From: Nymphaea colorata
Taxonomy: Eukaryota > Streptophyta > Magnoliopsida > Nymphaeales > Nymphaeaceae
Length of the DNA stretch: 64,000 nt
Direction: 5' to 3'
Assembly (NCBI RefSeq): GCF_008831285.2
Contig: NC_045146.1
Location: 22,523,703 to 22,587,702, forward strand
The translations under genes and the position numbers were made by a program. A model generated the notes under the pieces. The model was not told the DNA's origin. It did no database searches and was given only the letters and a program-made list of their open reading frames with translations. Shown in pieces: positions 1 through 14,349 of the stretch. Position 1 is the stretch's first letter, and each line of letters begins with the position of its first letter.

Positions 1-397
1 TAGTACTTTTTTCCCCATGAGCAGAGGTTCTCCTTTCGTAGTTAGATTGGGCTGTGCGACAAGCAAGCATGCTTCTGGCTTTCCTTTTTTTCCTTTCTTT
101 TTTTTAAATTTTATGTTCCTAAATTATACTCTGCTTTGTAAACAAGTGTTTTGGTTGGATACTAAAATTAATTTTCAAACAAAGGCCATACTGCAAAAGA
201 TACTGCTGAGATCCCCATTGGCAGCTCGTTTTTTCCTAATCACTACTGATTTTTAGGAATTTTCAATGTAAAAACAAATTAAAAAAAAAGGCATAGAAGG
301 CTTAAACTAGTTCAAGCGTGTCCCTTACTATTTTCATCTGTCATCTTTGTTTTTCGTGTAGATGTTGAAATAATTTAGTTTCTTCCACTGGAGGCAG

Positions 398-1074
398 GTT
401 TCTTCTTCATCGTCTTAGCAAGATATTTCCGGATCTCCCAATCTTGGCACTCGTTGACTGGTGGAAGCTAAAAGCCTCTTCTTACGTGCTCATGTCATGC
501 TTCTGTTCCATCTAGCCTCTCTAACAGTTCCATCTTCTCTTTTTCCACTCTTCTGAAGGAATCCGGCAGGACTTGCCATCTTATACACCTATAAGTTTGG
601 AAGCATAAGCATGGGATTGGAGGCATACAGATACGGTTGGTGATCTTACTTACAGTAGTAATGATAAAACATGCTTTTCTGCTCTATGAACCTAAAAGCT
701 TTAGCTGATTAACCATGTCAGCCTGTAATGTCAAGTGGTTGGGGTTAAGATGCAAGGATCTTCAGCTTTTGCCTCCGGATTCGATGATCATGATGAAGCC
801 ACGTGATCTTCAAATTGCTAAGAGCCTCATGTTATCCAACACATTGCCCGTAAAATACATCAATCAACTGGAAAAAATTCAATTCACGAAATACCTTGGT
901 CTTCATATAGTGAGTAATGTCTTGGAGTTAAATATGCAGGAAAGTTATGCAGAAGAGTTGAGGTTCATGGTTGAATGTGGTCTCAGAGCAGAAATTGAAG
1001 CACTTTACTTCCATGGGTATGGTTTCTTGACAACGTACATTGTGAGAAAGATTGTTCAAGGCGATCACATATAA
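398..1074 (+). CDS. SPO11-2: SPO11-2 meiotic topoisomerase-VI-A-like protein, 3' end only
   Basis: This is the C-terminal part of a SPO11/TOP6A-family protein, the catalytic subunit that makes meiotic double-strand breaks. Visible coding exons are 398–460, 559–635, 722–849 and 940–1074, with matching phases and a TAA stop. They encode conserved TOPRIM-region blocks: FPDLPILALVDW, then NPAGLAILYTYKFGSISMG, then YRYACNVKWLGLR, then KPRDLQIAKSL, and a C-terminus ending IEALYFHGYG...RKIVQGDHI. The DLQL and final IVQGD blocks fit SPO11-2 better than SPO11-1 or SPO11-3. The catalytic tyrosine lies in upstream exons outside the window. The 90-base intron 850–939 keeps frame without a stop, so the last two exons read as one uninterrupted ORF. 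I found no recognisable coding exon in 1–397, which is probably intron. No break is seen in the visible exons. Confidence 0.85.
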
Positions 1075-2379
<1,305 letters not shown>

Positions 2380-2564
2380 GCTGATAAAATGGAAATGTAT
2401 ATCAACATTGGGGGACAAGACGTCCCCTAAATACAAAAATTAGGGACAAGAATTCTCATAGTTACAGTAACAAACCTCAAGACAAAAGCAAAAGAGAAAG
2501 TATAAATACAACGTACAGAAAAACAAAAAAATGGGTAGAAAAAAAGTAGAAGGACGGACCGACA

Positions 2565-2667
2565 TCATCTCCCAGTCGTAGAAAGAGGACGACGCCGCAG
2601 CTGAATGGCAAAATGAACATCTCCCTGCACAAGCCGAGTCACAAACTCCGGCGAAGAGAAGGTACCC
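2565..2667 (-). other. Isolated terminal-exon-like fragment, family unknown
   Basis: On the minus strand an acceptor-like TTCAG at 2668–2672 is followed by an open frame reading GTFSSPEFVTRLVQGDVHFA and then IQLRRRPLSTTGR, ending in TGA. The composition is protein-like and differs from the AT-rich surroundings. No donor exon was found between here and the CBE1 leader at about 3.7 kb. It may be a captured or relic last exon. I do not recognise the family, and chance coding potential cannot be excluded. Confidence 0.25.
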
Positions 2668-3690
2668 CTGAAGACCCTGTTGTTTTATGATTGAATAATC
2701 TTTTTGCCACTAAACATTATCGTAAAAAGTGCATTGGCGATGACAGTTGTTTGACCACAGTTTTTATCAACAAAATGCATATTGTGAGAGTTTTTAATGA
2801 TGCAAAATTTAATAAAAAAACCCATCCAGCCACAAAAGTAACCTGATTATATATATACACTATACTGTGAGTTGCAGGATTGAAACACTATTTTAGTGAA
2901 GTTTAAAAAACAAGCTCAAGCTTCGAAAATACTTGTCGAATAGCTTAGTTTTGTGTAACATATACCTTAATTCAAGTGGAATTATCTTTAAAACGTTGAA
3001 CATGTTTTGTCATATTGTTAAAGTTTAAGCGTTTTCTTGTGTTTGACTTTTTTTTCCCTATTCATCAGTTTTCCCAGTTCTTTCCTTGTAGGTCATGCGT
3101 GCTTGAAAAGGGGAAACACCATATGTGTAGTTCCTTTGTTTCGACAAGCTAAAAGTTCGGCTTGCCCAACTCAAATTACGTCAAATTATAACTATCAAAC
3201 CATGTGGTCATAATTCCAGCTCAGATCTCCTTTGCTTTTATCAAATTTAATCAAGTGGAACTCCAAGAGATTGGATTTCTCACAATAATGTAAAATCCTG
3301 TTCTTCCTTTAATTATGTTCACAGAAAAAGCATTATTTCCAAAAAGAAAAGGCCCTCACTGTTTCGTCGCCCGTTAAACCAAACTCAGCTTGGCCTTGAT
3401 AAGTGTTGGGGAAATATATAATTTTGACATCGAATCGTCGACAGCATGCCTATTCACCGACCTTACTACCCCTAGGAAAGCATCTCAGGCAGTTGACCAC
3501 ATGATAAAATTTAAGCAAATAACGTTGTGACGATGTGGAATGACTAATTATTTGTAAAATAAATGAACCACAGGTAACTATTCGCCCTATTTCTTTGTTA
3601 TAAATATGAAAAACACTTGAAAAATAGAATCGAAAGAAATGGACATGAAGCAGGCTTGGGACTTCATTTCATTAGGCTACATAGATATCT
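2668..3690. other. AT-rich spacer upstream of CBE1
   Basis: No gene is seen. It presumably contains the distal promoter of CBE1. A short CT-rich run (3690–3705) marks the transition to the pyrimidine-rich leader. Confidence 0.4.
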
Positions 3691-4807
3691 CTCTCTCTCT
3701 CTCTATAACCTTCGGGTTTGCCTTTTACCCCTGAGTTGGGTGGAGAGGTTCTGCTCATCCTTTTCTCTGAATCTCTTCCTTCACCCACCTCCCCTTTTCC
3801 CCTGACCGTCTGTCCCTTTGCTCTGTTTCTACGTCTGAATCAGGTTGGTCGATTTCATCAAATATTTTTCTGGTTCCGTCTGCAGGTAGGTCATTGCTTT
3901 CCCCTCAGATTTCTGGGTATCTGGGAGATTGGGTTTCTCTCATTTCTCGGGCTTATAGGGGAATTTGAAGTTCTTGATCTTTATCGCGGGTTGCGGTTGA
4001 TGGGTGCGTGAATAATTGGAGAATCCGTTTGTGGGCTGTTTTCTAATGGAAGGAATTCAAAGTGATGGATTATTGCGGAGGGTTTTTGCTTTCCGGGACT
4101 GAGGATTGTTGGCTTTTCTGCATTTGATGGTTTCTTTCTCGTTAAAGGTGGAATCCTTGTGGTCGGATTTCCGTGTTGGTTGTGACGTTGTTGGTTTCTT
4201 GGGTTCCTTTAGCGTCTGGAACGTTTGATTCTTTTCTCCTCTACCCGATTGTCAGTTTTGAAGTCTCTGGCCGTGTAGACGCTGCTGCTATTCAACAAGG
4301 TTGTAATTCCAGAGTATGTTATTCCATTAAGATAAAATACTGATTAATCCATGTGTGAAGATTTACAAAGATATTTCTGATGAACTTATCTGGGTCGTTT
4401 CTTTGGCTTCTTTCTATGAATATTATCTGGGATGCTCAAGTTAGATACCCATGAAGCTCGTCTGTGATCCTATTTGCCTTTACCACATTGCCTCCGTGCA
4501 TTCACGGTACATTTCTGCAGTTTTGGGTGGAAGATCATGGTTGGTGGGTCGAGCTATATTGTAGGTTTGGAGTCGTAGATTCTGTTTAAAAATTTCAGAG
4601 AAGCCGCTGTTGGATATGGATGTTATGAGTGGGTCTTGAAGAGCCAATTTGAGTTTGTGGTACTCGCTTGTAAATAATACCTTTCGGCTGCATACTGGCC
4701 TTCTCTTCAGGCCTGGCTTGAGTATAGTTTCTCGGTGATTTGGGCGGGCAGCACAGGAGGAGCACGGCTTAGCTTCATTATTCCTGTCTCTATTGGGGCA
4801 TTTAAGA
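3690..4807 (+). promoter_or_regulatory. Likely promoter and intron-containing 5' leader of CBE1
   Basis: Pyrimidine-rich sequence typical of plant 5' leaders begins near 3690. A good donor (CTGCAG followed by GTAGGT) lies near 3886, and possible acceptors include TTCAG near 4709. This suggests a leader intron of roughly 0.8 kb. The exact start site and acceptor cannot be fixed without transcript data. Confidence 0.45.
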
Positions 4808-7800
4808 ATGATGGCAGAAAATGAAGACTGGAGCTTGCCGCTGCTAGCTGAGGCTGCTGATGTTGTAAATCAAAAGTATCCTATACGTTTTTATCATTTA
4901 TTTCTTTGTTTGAAACTCTCCTGCCTTTGTTTATCTTAGTTGTGCGAATCAAAATTGTATGTCATTGTTTTGTCTTTATGGGATTCAGACGTGTAAAATT
5001 TTCATATACGACGGACTTTTTGCTGTCACTCAGTGATCTGGATATTTGCAAACAGCCGCCGAGTGGATTTGATCCTTCCATTTTAAGGTATTGTGATTTT
5101 GTCATTTGAAGTCTTTATCCTTCTGATTTTTTTCGTATGGTGGATGAAAATTGTTCAAGCAATCTGAAAGGAAAATATATGTATTTGTGAGGCGTACTAT
5201 TTGTACTCTTGACCAGAATTTGCATTTGACATGTACTTTCTTTTCGATCAAACATTTCTTAGCTGCCAGGATGATCCCCTTCTTTTTCCACCTAAATTGT
5301 AGATGGAAATCAAGCTGGTCATTTCAGTTTTGTACAAATATGGAGTTGATTTTATTTATCACTGCACCATTCCTTATACATATTAAGTTAATGGTTACAC
5401 TTTAATAACTAATGGAGGACAGTGCATAGTCAGGACTTTTTTTAAAAAGGAATCAATGATCCAGTCTCAGGAGAGCCCTTCCCCAGATCGGGCACTAATA
5501 TATTTTTAATGTCTATTGGTTATTTCTTAAATCTTTTAAGAGAATCATCGATCCTGGTTGTTCCTAGTATGCTACTAATATGTTACTGTTTCTTGCTATC
5601 AGTGATTGTCAGGAAGTGACCCAAAGTGCTCCTGAATGGCGAAGACCTTATGGAAGTTCTGCTTTACAGATCTCTAAGCGTGGTGAGAATGGGTTGTCTT
5701 CAGGAACTTGGGTGGAGAGTTCTGGCAATTCCTCCCGTGGAGTCCATGATAAAACTGCATGGCAAACTTCTGGATCTTTGGGTCAGGGAAGGTGGGAAGG
5801 TCGTGCTGGAATAGTCGATGGCAATGGAGATCAGCAGTCCGAGAAAGGACCAGTTGCTCAAGGTTGTGAATCATTCTAGTAATTTGTTCCATTAATACAT
5901 TTTGTTTAATTTCTGATTTTCCCAACATGCTAAACTGGGTAAGAACAAATATAGCAGTAGGATCTATATAGTTTGCTTCATGGAATATTCGCTGGGACTT
6001 TCAAATAATATAATGGTTTGTTGACGTGCAAATATCGGTTGTCTATATCTTCCTACTGATGTATTTGGACGTTGCAGATTCTAGTAGACGTTATGGCAAC
6101 CAATCTCGACAATCTTGGCAATCTCCAGAGCGTGATGGACTTCTAGGCAGTGGTAGTTTCCCCAGACCATCTGTACATGCAGGTGGTCCATTAAGTCCAA
6201 AAGTTCGAGGAAATGGGCAGTATCAGCTGAATCGCAGCACAGAGCCATATCAGCCGCCGTGGATGTATAAGGTTTGTTCAGCATGCTCTTTTGTTGGCTA
6301 TGGCGAGGGTGTGGATTTAGATTTGACCCTCTCTGTTTGCTACAAGCTAGCTGTTTCCAGGTTTTGGTTTCCAACCTAGTTAGACAATGAAGTGTCAAAT
6401 TGCAGCACCCTGTTTATGCATGCATCATGATATTTATGTGTTGCAATTGGTAGGGATACTTTTCTGGATCCATAATATTATAATATTTTCCATCAATTAA
6501 GAGTCAATGAATCCCATTTTAGAAATTAATTTAGGTGGTATTGATGTCAGTAGTCTAACTACCTTTTCTGTTAATGACTATTCATGTTCTTGTTTCTGGC
6601 TATTTTGACAGCCAGCACTTCAATCTCGCCGAGATGCCACCGACTTGTGCAATGACGAAACTTTTGGCTCGACTGAGTGCCTGAGTCAGGACAAAGCTGA
6701 AGAAGAGAAAAGGCGTAGAGGTACCTTTTTGAGTTTGAGAAGCAGACACATGTTATTACTAAAGCCATACACTCTTTTCTAAGAAATTTGCCATGATTAG
6801 GAGTAGAACCTTTGCTGCTTTTTCAATACTCTGCACATTGTTTGATTTGTTAATGCTTCTTGTAGCATCGTTTGAGATGATGAGAAAAGAGCAACACAAG
6901 GCCCTGCAAGAGAAACTAAAACAACCTTCTGGCAAGCAAAACATAGACCTTCCATACTTGGATGCATCTGAAAATGAGGTAAATATTCAAGTCGACAATG
7001 GAGTGGATGATCATGTTGAACTCCCTCAAAAGGATCATGCGAAGCTGCCCGTTCTACAAGTTTCTGCATCTAGGCCTTTGGTGCCACCTGGATTTGCAAG
7101 CACTGTATTGGATAAGAATCAGATCACAAGGACTCCAACATTGCCTGCTGAATCTGACATATTTAAGGTTTCTTACTTATATATATTGTTTCTTGCTTTT
7201 TTACTTGTTTTGTATGGCCTGTAACTTTTTAAAGATTACCGTGATGCCACTAATTCTGTTTGTGAAAGAATTGATTATGTATTTTCTGTTCATGTATTAT
7301 CTTTATCTGCTACCATGTCAATTCTGTCAACTTGATCATAACATATTTCTTTCAATTAATCTGCAGTCAGGGAGGTCTACAGCTGTTGAAGAGTGCTTGG
7401 ATACAGCAGGAGCCTTACATATGAGCAGGGCAGTGGTTGGTCAAATACAAGAAAAATACCTGGCTACAGATCTCGAAGCCAGTGCAAAACAACATGAGGT
7501 TGACGGCAGTATTTCAGCTTCTATGAATGGCACTGAGAAGCCTGTGGCTACATTGTTACCTTCAGAAGTTTCTCAGTCGCCTTTGGTTCTACAGACAACA
7601 CAAAATGAATTCCAGGGGAAGACAGATGACGTACTCACAAATTTTGCTCCTGCTAAAGCTGCTGGTTTTGAGAGTAAGACTGGTGCTTCTCCAGAAGGTT
7701 CCACCTCTATTCTGGAAAAGCTATTCGGAAGTGCAATGAGAGTTAATGATGCTGGGTCGCCTGATCCTTCTGAGGTACTGATAGATTCTTGATAAATAGA

Positions 7801-10749
7801 TATCCTCATGTTGTCTGACCTAGCCAAATGAAGTTTTGTGTATTTGCTTCTGTCTATGCATGATAGCATTTGTTTAACGTTGAAGAGAAGTTCTTCTTCC
7901 TTTTTACTTTTAGAAGAAGCCTTTTTCTTTGATATCTGAAATTCCCTACTTTTGGGCTTGCTGATCGAGGATTCCTTCCTCTATGCTTGAGAGTTTAATT
8001 TTGTTCTGACTACTATTATGCTAGTAGATGGTTATGGTACCTTGGTGCTTTGGAGAGGCACTTTCTGGTTATCCTGACATCTTTACTCCAAAGTTTCTCC
8101 ATGGAATATCAATAGTTTACATTATATGATTCATTCTATATCTTCATGCTTAAGGGTGCTTATTGTTTCCCATGGATTTCTGTTTTTTAATGTTACTTGT
8201 TTCTATTCTTTTAAATTACATGTTCCGGATTAATGCTAGTGTGTCTTTTGACCTTTAAGAATATGTTACGTTTCTACATTGCATCAAGGAGTGTTTTATG
8301 TACTGTGAGTCATGGACTTTATCTGTTCTCTTTTTCTTATTTTTACAATGATCAGTACTTCTCTGATTTATCAATGCACACAATGCTTTTATGCTTCCTT
8401 TAGTTTTTCATTTGGAAGGTATCATGCGGCATTCTGTTTTTTCTGTCTCAGTTATCTCAGTATTCAAGTTCTATCATATAATTTCTAAACTGGTTCCCTT
8501 TAGTCTTAGTTCTTAATCACAGTTTTTTGTAATGCATTCCTTATTTCATTTCTGTTGTTTCCGTGTAATATCTTCTTTCTTATTTCTTTGTTAAGGGTCC
8601 TGTTAAGGTATCCATTCATGGAATTCTTTGTCAGATGACTTCTAGTCAGATTACCTATAAACCATATTGATCTGGATAGGGGGCCATTCGTACTAAATGG
8701 TCTGAAGAGTGCTGTACATTGTGTTATTTAAATAATAAATCAATTGCTTCACAGGCACCGGTTGAAAAGGCGGATGAGGAACCATGGAATCCAGTTACGC
8801 AGTCTTCAAAGTTTGCTCATTGGTTTTGCGAAGAAGGTAAGGTTCATATTGGTTGATTATTTTATTATCTGTTTCCAAAGAGGAACTATTTTCTGCCTTG
8901 GTGACTTTTGTCCCTCTTGAATCTCCTGATACCCAGCCTTTGTTGCTTGATATTGCTACAGAAGTGAAACCTGCCGTGGATCAGCCTCCATCAACAGCTG
9001 AAGACCTGCTGTCGTTATTTGCTAGTAATGAGAAAGGCATAGCTTACAATACTGAAATAAAAAAGGAGCTAAATAAAGCAGGTACAATAATCCCCCCAGA
9101 AGAAGCGACCAACATTCAAGAACACGTAGTACAACCTCTCCCTACTTCAGTTGGTAGTGTTTCTGAACCATCACATTCGGAAAAATTGGATGTAAGATCA
9201 GGAGTGCTTACTTGTGAGGACTTGGAACAGTTTATCTTGGCTGAGGCTAATGCTTCTCAAACGAACATAGAATCTTCTGTGAAAGTGTTCTCCAATGTCC
9301 CCAATTTGGGCTCTGAACAACAGCAAACGGATGTGGATAATCAAGCATCTCAGCATCTTCTGTCACTGTTGCAGAAGGGAACGACCTTGAAGGACTCCAT
9401 TGCAACAAACAAAGCAGAAGAAATTGCAGCAGTGGCATCTGCACAGCCCATTTCTGTTGATGGTGTTCAACTTCTTGAGAAGACATTGACACTTGAAAGC
9501 CTCTTCGGAACAGCATTCATGCAGGAATTGCAGTCAGTGGAAGCTCCAGTATCAGTACAAAGGGCATCTGGTGGAGTTAGGACTACTACCGATTTAGACA
9601 TGCCTGGTGCGGCATTTCTACCGTCTGACATCAAACCTGCTGGTAAAATTAGCCATGATAGTATACCTGCAGCACTAATCCATGGTGGAGAAAGAAGATA
9701 CGATACAAGTAAAGCTAGTTGGCTGGGGTTTGATGGTCGAAAAGATGGCATCAAATCCGAAGTTGCTCCGTCCTTGGGCTTTGAAAATGAGCCTGCTGAT
9801 GATACTGTAGACATCCATCTACCAGAAGAGGATAGTCTAATCACGGTTAGCAGTGCCCCGACAAATGAGGCTCAAGCTTTTCTGTCTTCTGGAATTGCAT
9901 CTAAGGAAGAAATCCTTTTGTCATCTGCCATGCCGGTTGACATCATGGAGAAGCTCACCGGACTTGATAATGCTCTTAGAGATGACAGATCCATGATTCC
10001 TGCAATTGACCATCGACCCCTTCAAGAGGTGTTGCGAGGGCCCTTCAATATGATGGGACCAGAATTTCAACACCAACAACGTCTTTTGGGTGGACAGTCC
10101 TTACCTCACGTGCCCATGAACCCTTTGAGGCCACCCTATTCACAGCTTGAACAAGAACTTAACAGGCATCCAGAAAGGTTCTTGGGACCCACTGACAATG
10201 GTTTTGATCTTCGACACCACTTCCCTCCTAATGTGCTTCAGCATCCCTTCCATCATAATGCAGGAATACCAGCGAGGTTTGAACCAGATCATCATCAAGC
10301 AATGCAGCACATGGTTCCTGGTAACTTGCCAGGTCCCCATCCTCTGCAACCACTACCAGGTGGTCTGCCTCTGCAGCATCAACATGGGCTTGGTCCCTTC
10401 AACAACGCTCCTTTCATGCCAGATATCCATTCTGTCCAAGGGTTCCCTTTTCATCACAGACCTCCAAACTTTAACGCCATGGAAGTGCCCGTCCCAGGTG
10501 AAACCAGTTCGTTTGCTTATCATATATAAATGCTGTTTCTCTTTTTGTCTTAGCGGTAGATCCATTTGTTTATCTGTCCATTTCTTCTGGTCCACAGGGA
10601 CTGCGGGCCGAAGTGGTCATCCCGAGGGATTGGAGAGGTTGATTGAGATGGAACTGAGAGCAAATGCAAATAAGAAGCCTCCTTTTGTACCAAATCCTGG
10701 AGGACCCTTTGGGCCTGAGATAGACATGGCTTATAGATATAGATGTTGA
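4808..10749 (+). CDS. CBE1: CBE1-like eIF4E-binding protein (4E-T-like), 10 coding exons
   Basis: CBE1 (Conserved Binding of eIF4E 1, Arabidopsis At4g01290) binds the cap-binding protein eIF4E. Coding exons are 4808–4875, 4989–5087, 5603–5862, 6078–6271, 6612–6720, 6866–7167, 7367–7774, 8755–8836, 8881–10497 and 10598–10749. All phases agree and give about 1,096 aa. Near residue 28 the motif YTTDFLLSL fits the canonical eIF4E-binding pattern YxxxxL(hydrophobic), followed by SDLDICKQPPSGFDPSIL. Further blocks I recall from plant homologues are the Arg/Glu-rich helix RRRASFEMMRKEQHKALQEK, SSKFAHWFCEE, a long His/Pro-rich tail and a C-terminal LERLIEMELRAN. Two ATGs stand in tandem at 4808 and 4811, and I used the first. 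The layout resembles animal 4E-T, with an N-terminal eIF4E motif and a low-complexity remainder. A role in translation or mRNP control is inferred from the family. Confidence 0.8.
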
Positions 10750-13700
10750 AGTCGACCTACTCCATTGCCTTCCATCCTTCGGGTTTCAATTTCAAACGCT
10801 ATGTAGAGATGTTTTGGTTTGATGATGTATTATAAAAATTCAGGTGCGTAATGCTTCTGTTTTTCATTGTTTCTCTCCACCAGTGCATTCGACGAGTTAC
10901 GGAAAACGGAAAGGAGGGGAAACGACTCCATTCCTTTTTGTTGCTCTGTTTAAAGAAACGAATGGAAATGCAAGAGTTCGTGATTCTTTTGATCTGATTA
11001 AAATCAACCCTACAGTCAAATGCGATAAATAGGTAGGCCTTTAACAATTTGATTGCATATTGCCCGAAGCCAACTGCAACCCCGTGTTTTCGGAGGTGAT
11101 GTCGTCCGTTTTCCACCCAAACAGGAAAGGTTGTAATTCCAAGTTATCAAACATTCTCATGAACGATGAAGTTATGAAACCCTCTGAGAGAACACGGGGA
11201 GAAATGAAAACAAAAAAACGTTTAAGCGAATGCATACCCCGTTTTGAAAGCAATCCTGACCGTAGCAAATAAGATTATTGCTAAAATCAAGGAAGATACA
11301 TACGCTGAATCAGTGAAATAGAAAAGTGGGAAAGGTTCAATTGTTGCCCCATCTCAAACTATCAATGTGATGATTCACCTTATATTTGTGAAATATGTGT
11401 CAGGCAGAGGTTTTCAGTGTAGGCTCCAGCTGTCCACGATAACCAAATTATGTGCTATGAACAAAACGTGTTACGATTTTCAAGACATGCACTACGCACA
11501 TGATGACTATGAAGATGCGCATAAAACGCGACCAACAAAATAATTCTTTTACCAATAAAATCATCATTAACCTTCAGCCACAGTAATGGTCGTCACTCTG
11601 ATGTCCTCCAATTTAGAACAGTACCTGGATGAGTTTATCTTTTACCATTTTAAAGTCAAACAGTGGATTATTACAGATTTGGAGCTGTAAACATGATGAA
11701 AGGACTGCAGATATTAACCCGTGCAAGACTTCTGCTCGATGAAGGACCACCCCACCTGGATTTCAAGCTTCAACTTATCGATTGTATGCTGAAAAACGAA
11801 ATAAGCTGAAACCCATCCTTCTCGTACCACAAATTTCAGTGAACCATCGTGCATAAATTGATTCCCTTCGCATATTTTTTTACGCATGAAATGCATCATT
11901 TTCATGGACTTAAAAGCATGCAACTCATCCATGGAATTAGTGTTTACAACTCATGTTTAGGTGGTTTTACGTGTCAAGATGACGGTATCCAAGTTGCACT
12001 AAAATCAGAGTTTAAACAAGTGAATTACACACGTTTCTTTGATTTGTTTATGCTTTACACGGGAATTTGGATCCGGATACAATCGAAATTGAAGACAATG
12101 AGCCTTGGACCAGATCAAGACATAAACCCACAGGCCACATCCAAAACCGTGAGTTTATACGAGTTTTATAGAGAAAAGTAATAAATTTCCCCCATAGTTG
12201 GCGTCAAGCTTGTTTTACCAGTTTCAGGATGTCGTTTCAGTGTTTTTTAAAACATAAAGAAATAGGGGCGCCAAAGGCAATTCTCCACTATCCCAAATGC
12301 ATTAAAACTCATAAACCACCAGAGAAAGTCGTCCAAAACCAAAGGAGCAGCAGCCATGTGCTAATTTCGACCATCTTGACCATCTTCCACCTGCTTCGCT
12401 GGCGTTCGGCAGGGAATATCATTCGTCTTCAAGAATATGTTTCGCCTTCTTTGTCTGATCCACCTTTTACATCTCCATTTCTTGTGCCAATTCCACTTTT
12501 TATCTTGCTGGTTTTTGAAGGGTTTTGAGAAGTGGGCAGCGCATTTTCTCCATGCTGGCATTCAGAAACATTTGACGAAGACAATTGGTGTTCGTCAATG
12601 GTGTAGTGTAACGTTCGTTGCACACATCTTCATTCTTCCATGGGTGGTTCTCTCCATCTCTCTACGTGCTGATCATTAGGCTTTCAAAGAAGACCAGCAG
12701 CTCAAGAGGAGGACGTGAAGGCTGCTGGTCTGAGGTTGTGATCACCGAGAATGTGGCGTTCGCGGTATTCCTTCTTCCCCTCTGCTTTAGTATAGAAATC
12801 GCTAGAATAGTTTTAAGTTTTATGCATAGTTTTGAATTGTTTTATGAAAATTCCTACTGGGTTTTCATTGGGCCACTACCCAAGATGATTGCAAGATGTT
12901 TTCTATGTGAGGAAAGCCAGAGAAGCTGTTACTTCCTTGCTGGAATATGGAAAAAGGGTCATTCAAGCTATTAGGTATGGTTGTGTTGAAATCGACCGGG
13001 TAATGACCATGTATACTCTGTATTTTTTTAATGGTTTTTCTTGGTTTCTTTTTGTTTTCTTCTTACAATAGGCTATCTTTCATGCCTTGGGATCTGTTTT
13101 CAAGGTGTTGCAGGCGTGCAGCCATGTTCATGTTTCAATCATGCATCCAACTTTACGAACGTATTTCTGATCCGAGGTGTTCTTCAAACATGTTCATGAT
13201 GATTTCTATGCATAAAAACTTGTGGAATGTGGTTAGATTTAGAAATCATGCATATTACGAGCTAGTATTTCATATTGCATTACATATAGCCAGTCATGTG
13301 TTGCATTGTGCTTTCTCCAAGTTCCCAATTCGTGAATGGTATGTTTGGTAAATTAGGGGTTGAGTATTTGAGTTAAAACAGGGTCCTCTTCTCTATTCTC
13401 TTCCTAAAATGATCTCTCCAGTTCGCCTCCTGATCTTGGGATAGCTTTTGATTTGATTTCTACTCCAGCTCGCGCGCCCCACTCAAATTTCACGCCTTTC
13501 TCTTGGACCTCTCTCAAACTCACGTTTTCTTCTCTTTTCCTGCTTATTTCTCCTTCCTCTTCTCTCCTACCAACGTGGTGTGTTCTTCTCTACGATGTGA
13601 CGTGTAGGAGTTCTATTCTTCTCACCATGGGGTGATTTCAATTTCGAGGTTGGTCCACTGTTTTGTTTTTGGGGTTTTTGCATGTGAACGTGTTCATTAA

Positions 13701-14349
13701 ATGCAAAGTATGAAAGTCACTAATAGAGATATTTAATTTTATTTTTAACAATTTAATTACTTATTAGTTTAATAATCAATTTTTTATGTTTATGAGTTCT
13801 TTTTTGTGTTTCGTTGTATATGCAAATGTAACAACAAAAAATGGATGACAACACCTACTCTTAATTATGAGAAGTTAGAAAATTTATTTGTTAATGATAA
13901 AGCAACTGGAAATGATCGATGACAGCGAAAGAAAAGCGCAGCCGAATGACTTATGAGAGCTCTGGTGATACAATCCAATAAAATAGTTTCTCAAAATAAA
14001 ACAATATTATAACCATTTGTCAATTTAAGAAATGAATATGAAATCCAAGTTGAGCTTAGTACAGGATTTTGCAAAAGCGTAAAAAGACGAGAAGTGTAAA
14101 TGAAGATAATTTAAAAGAGATAGAGATGATGAACAATGTTTTTTAAAAAATTGTTAATGCAATTTAAAAAAGTAACGTCATACCTGAACTGAGATATTCA
14201 AATAAATATTATAAATAAAACATATTTTCGACATTTAAAGTCATTAGTCTTAAAAGAAGAATTACAAACGAAAGTATATCTTCATTTTACTATGATGAAA
14301 AAAAAAATGGAAACATGCATAAAGTTAGACGCGTCGCCCTTTCTCTTGC
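10750..14349. other. Spacer between convergent CBE1 and REVEILLE genes, no supported gene
   Basis: It begins with the 3' UTR of CBE1. Scattered ORFs of 60–118 codons (for example 12229–12528 and 12618–12974) overlap in several frames, match no family I know and lack conserved blocks. From about 13.7 kb the sequence becomes strongly AT-rich. A non-coding transcript in 12.2–13.6 kb is possible but unsupported. Confidence 0.4.

Noticed and set aside
9247-9844. Minus-strand ORFs overlapping the large CBE1 exon
   Set aside because: Shadow frames of a well-supported plus-strand coding exon.
12229-12974. Possible gene in the CBE1–REVEILLE spacer
   Set aside because: Overlapping ORFs in several frames, no conserved blocks, no consistent exon chain. 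A non-coding RNA remains possible but unsupported.
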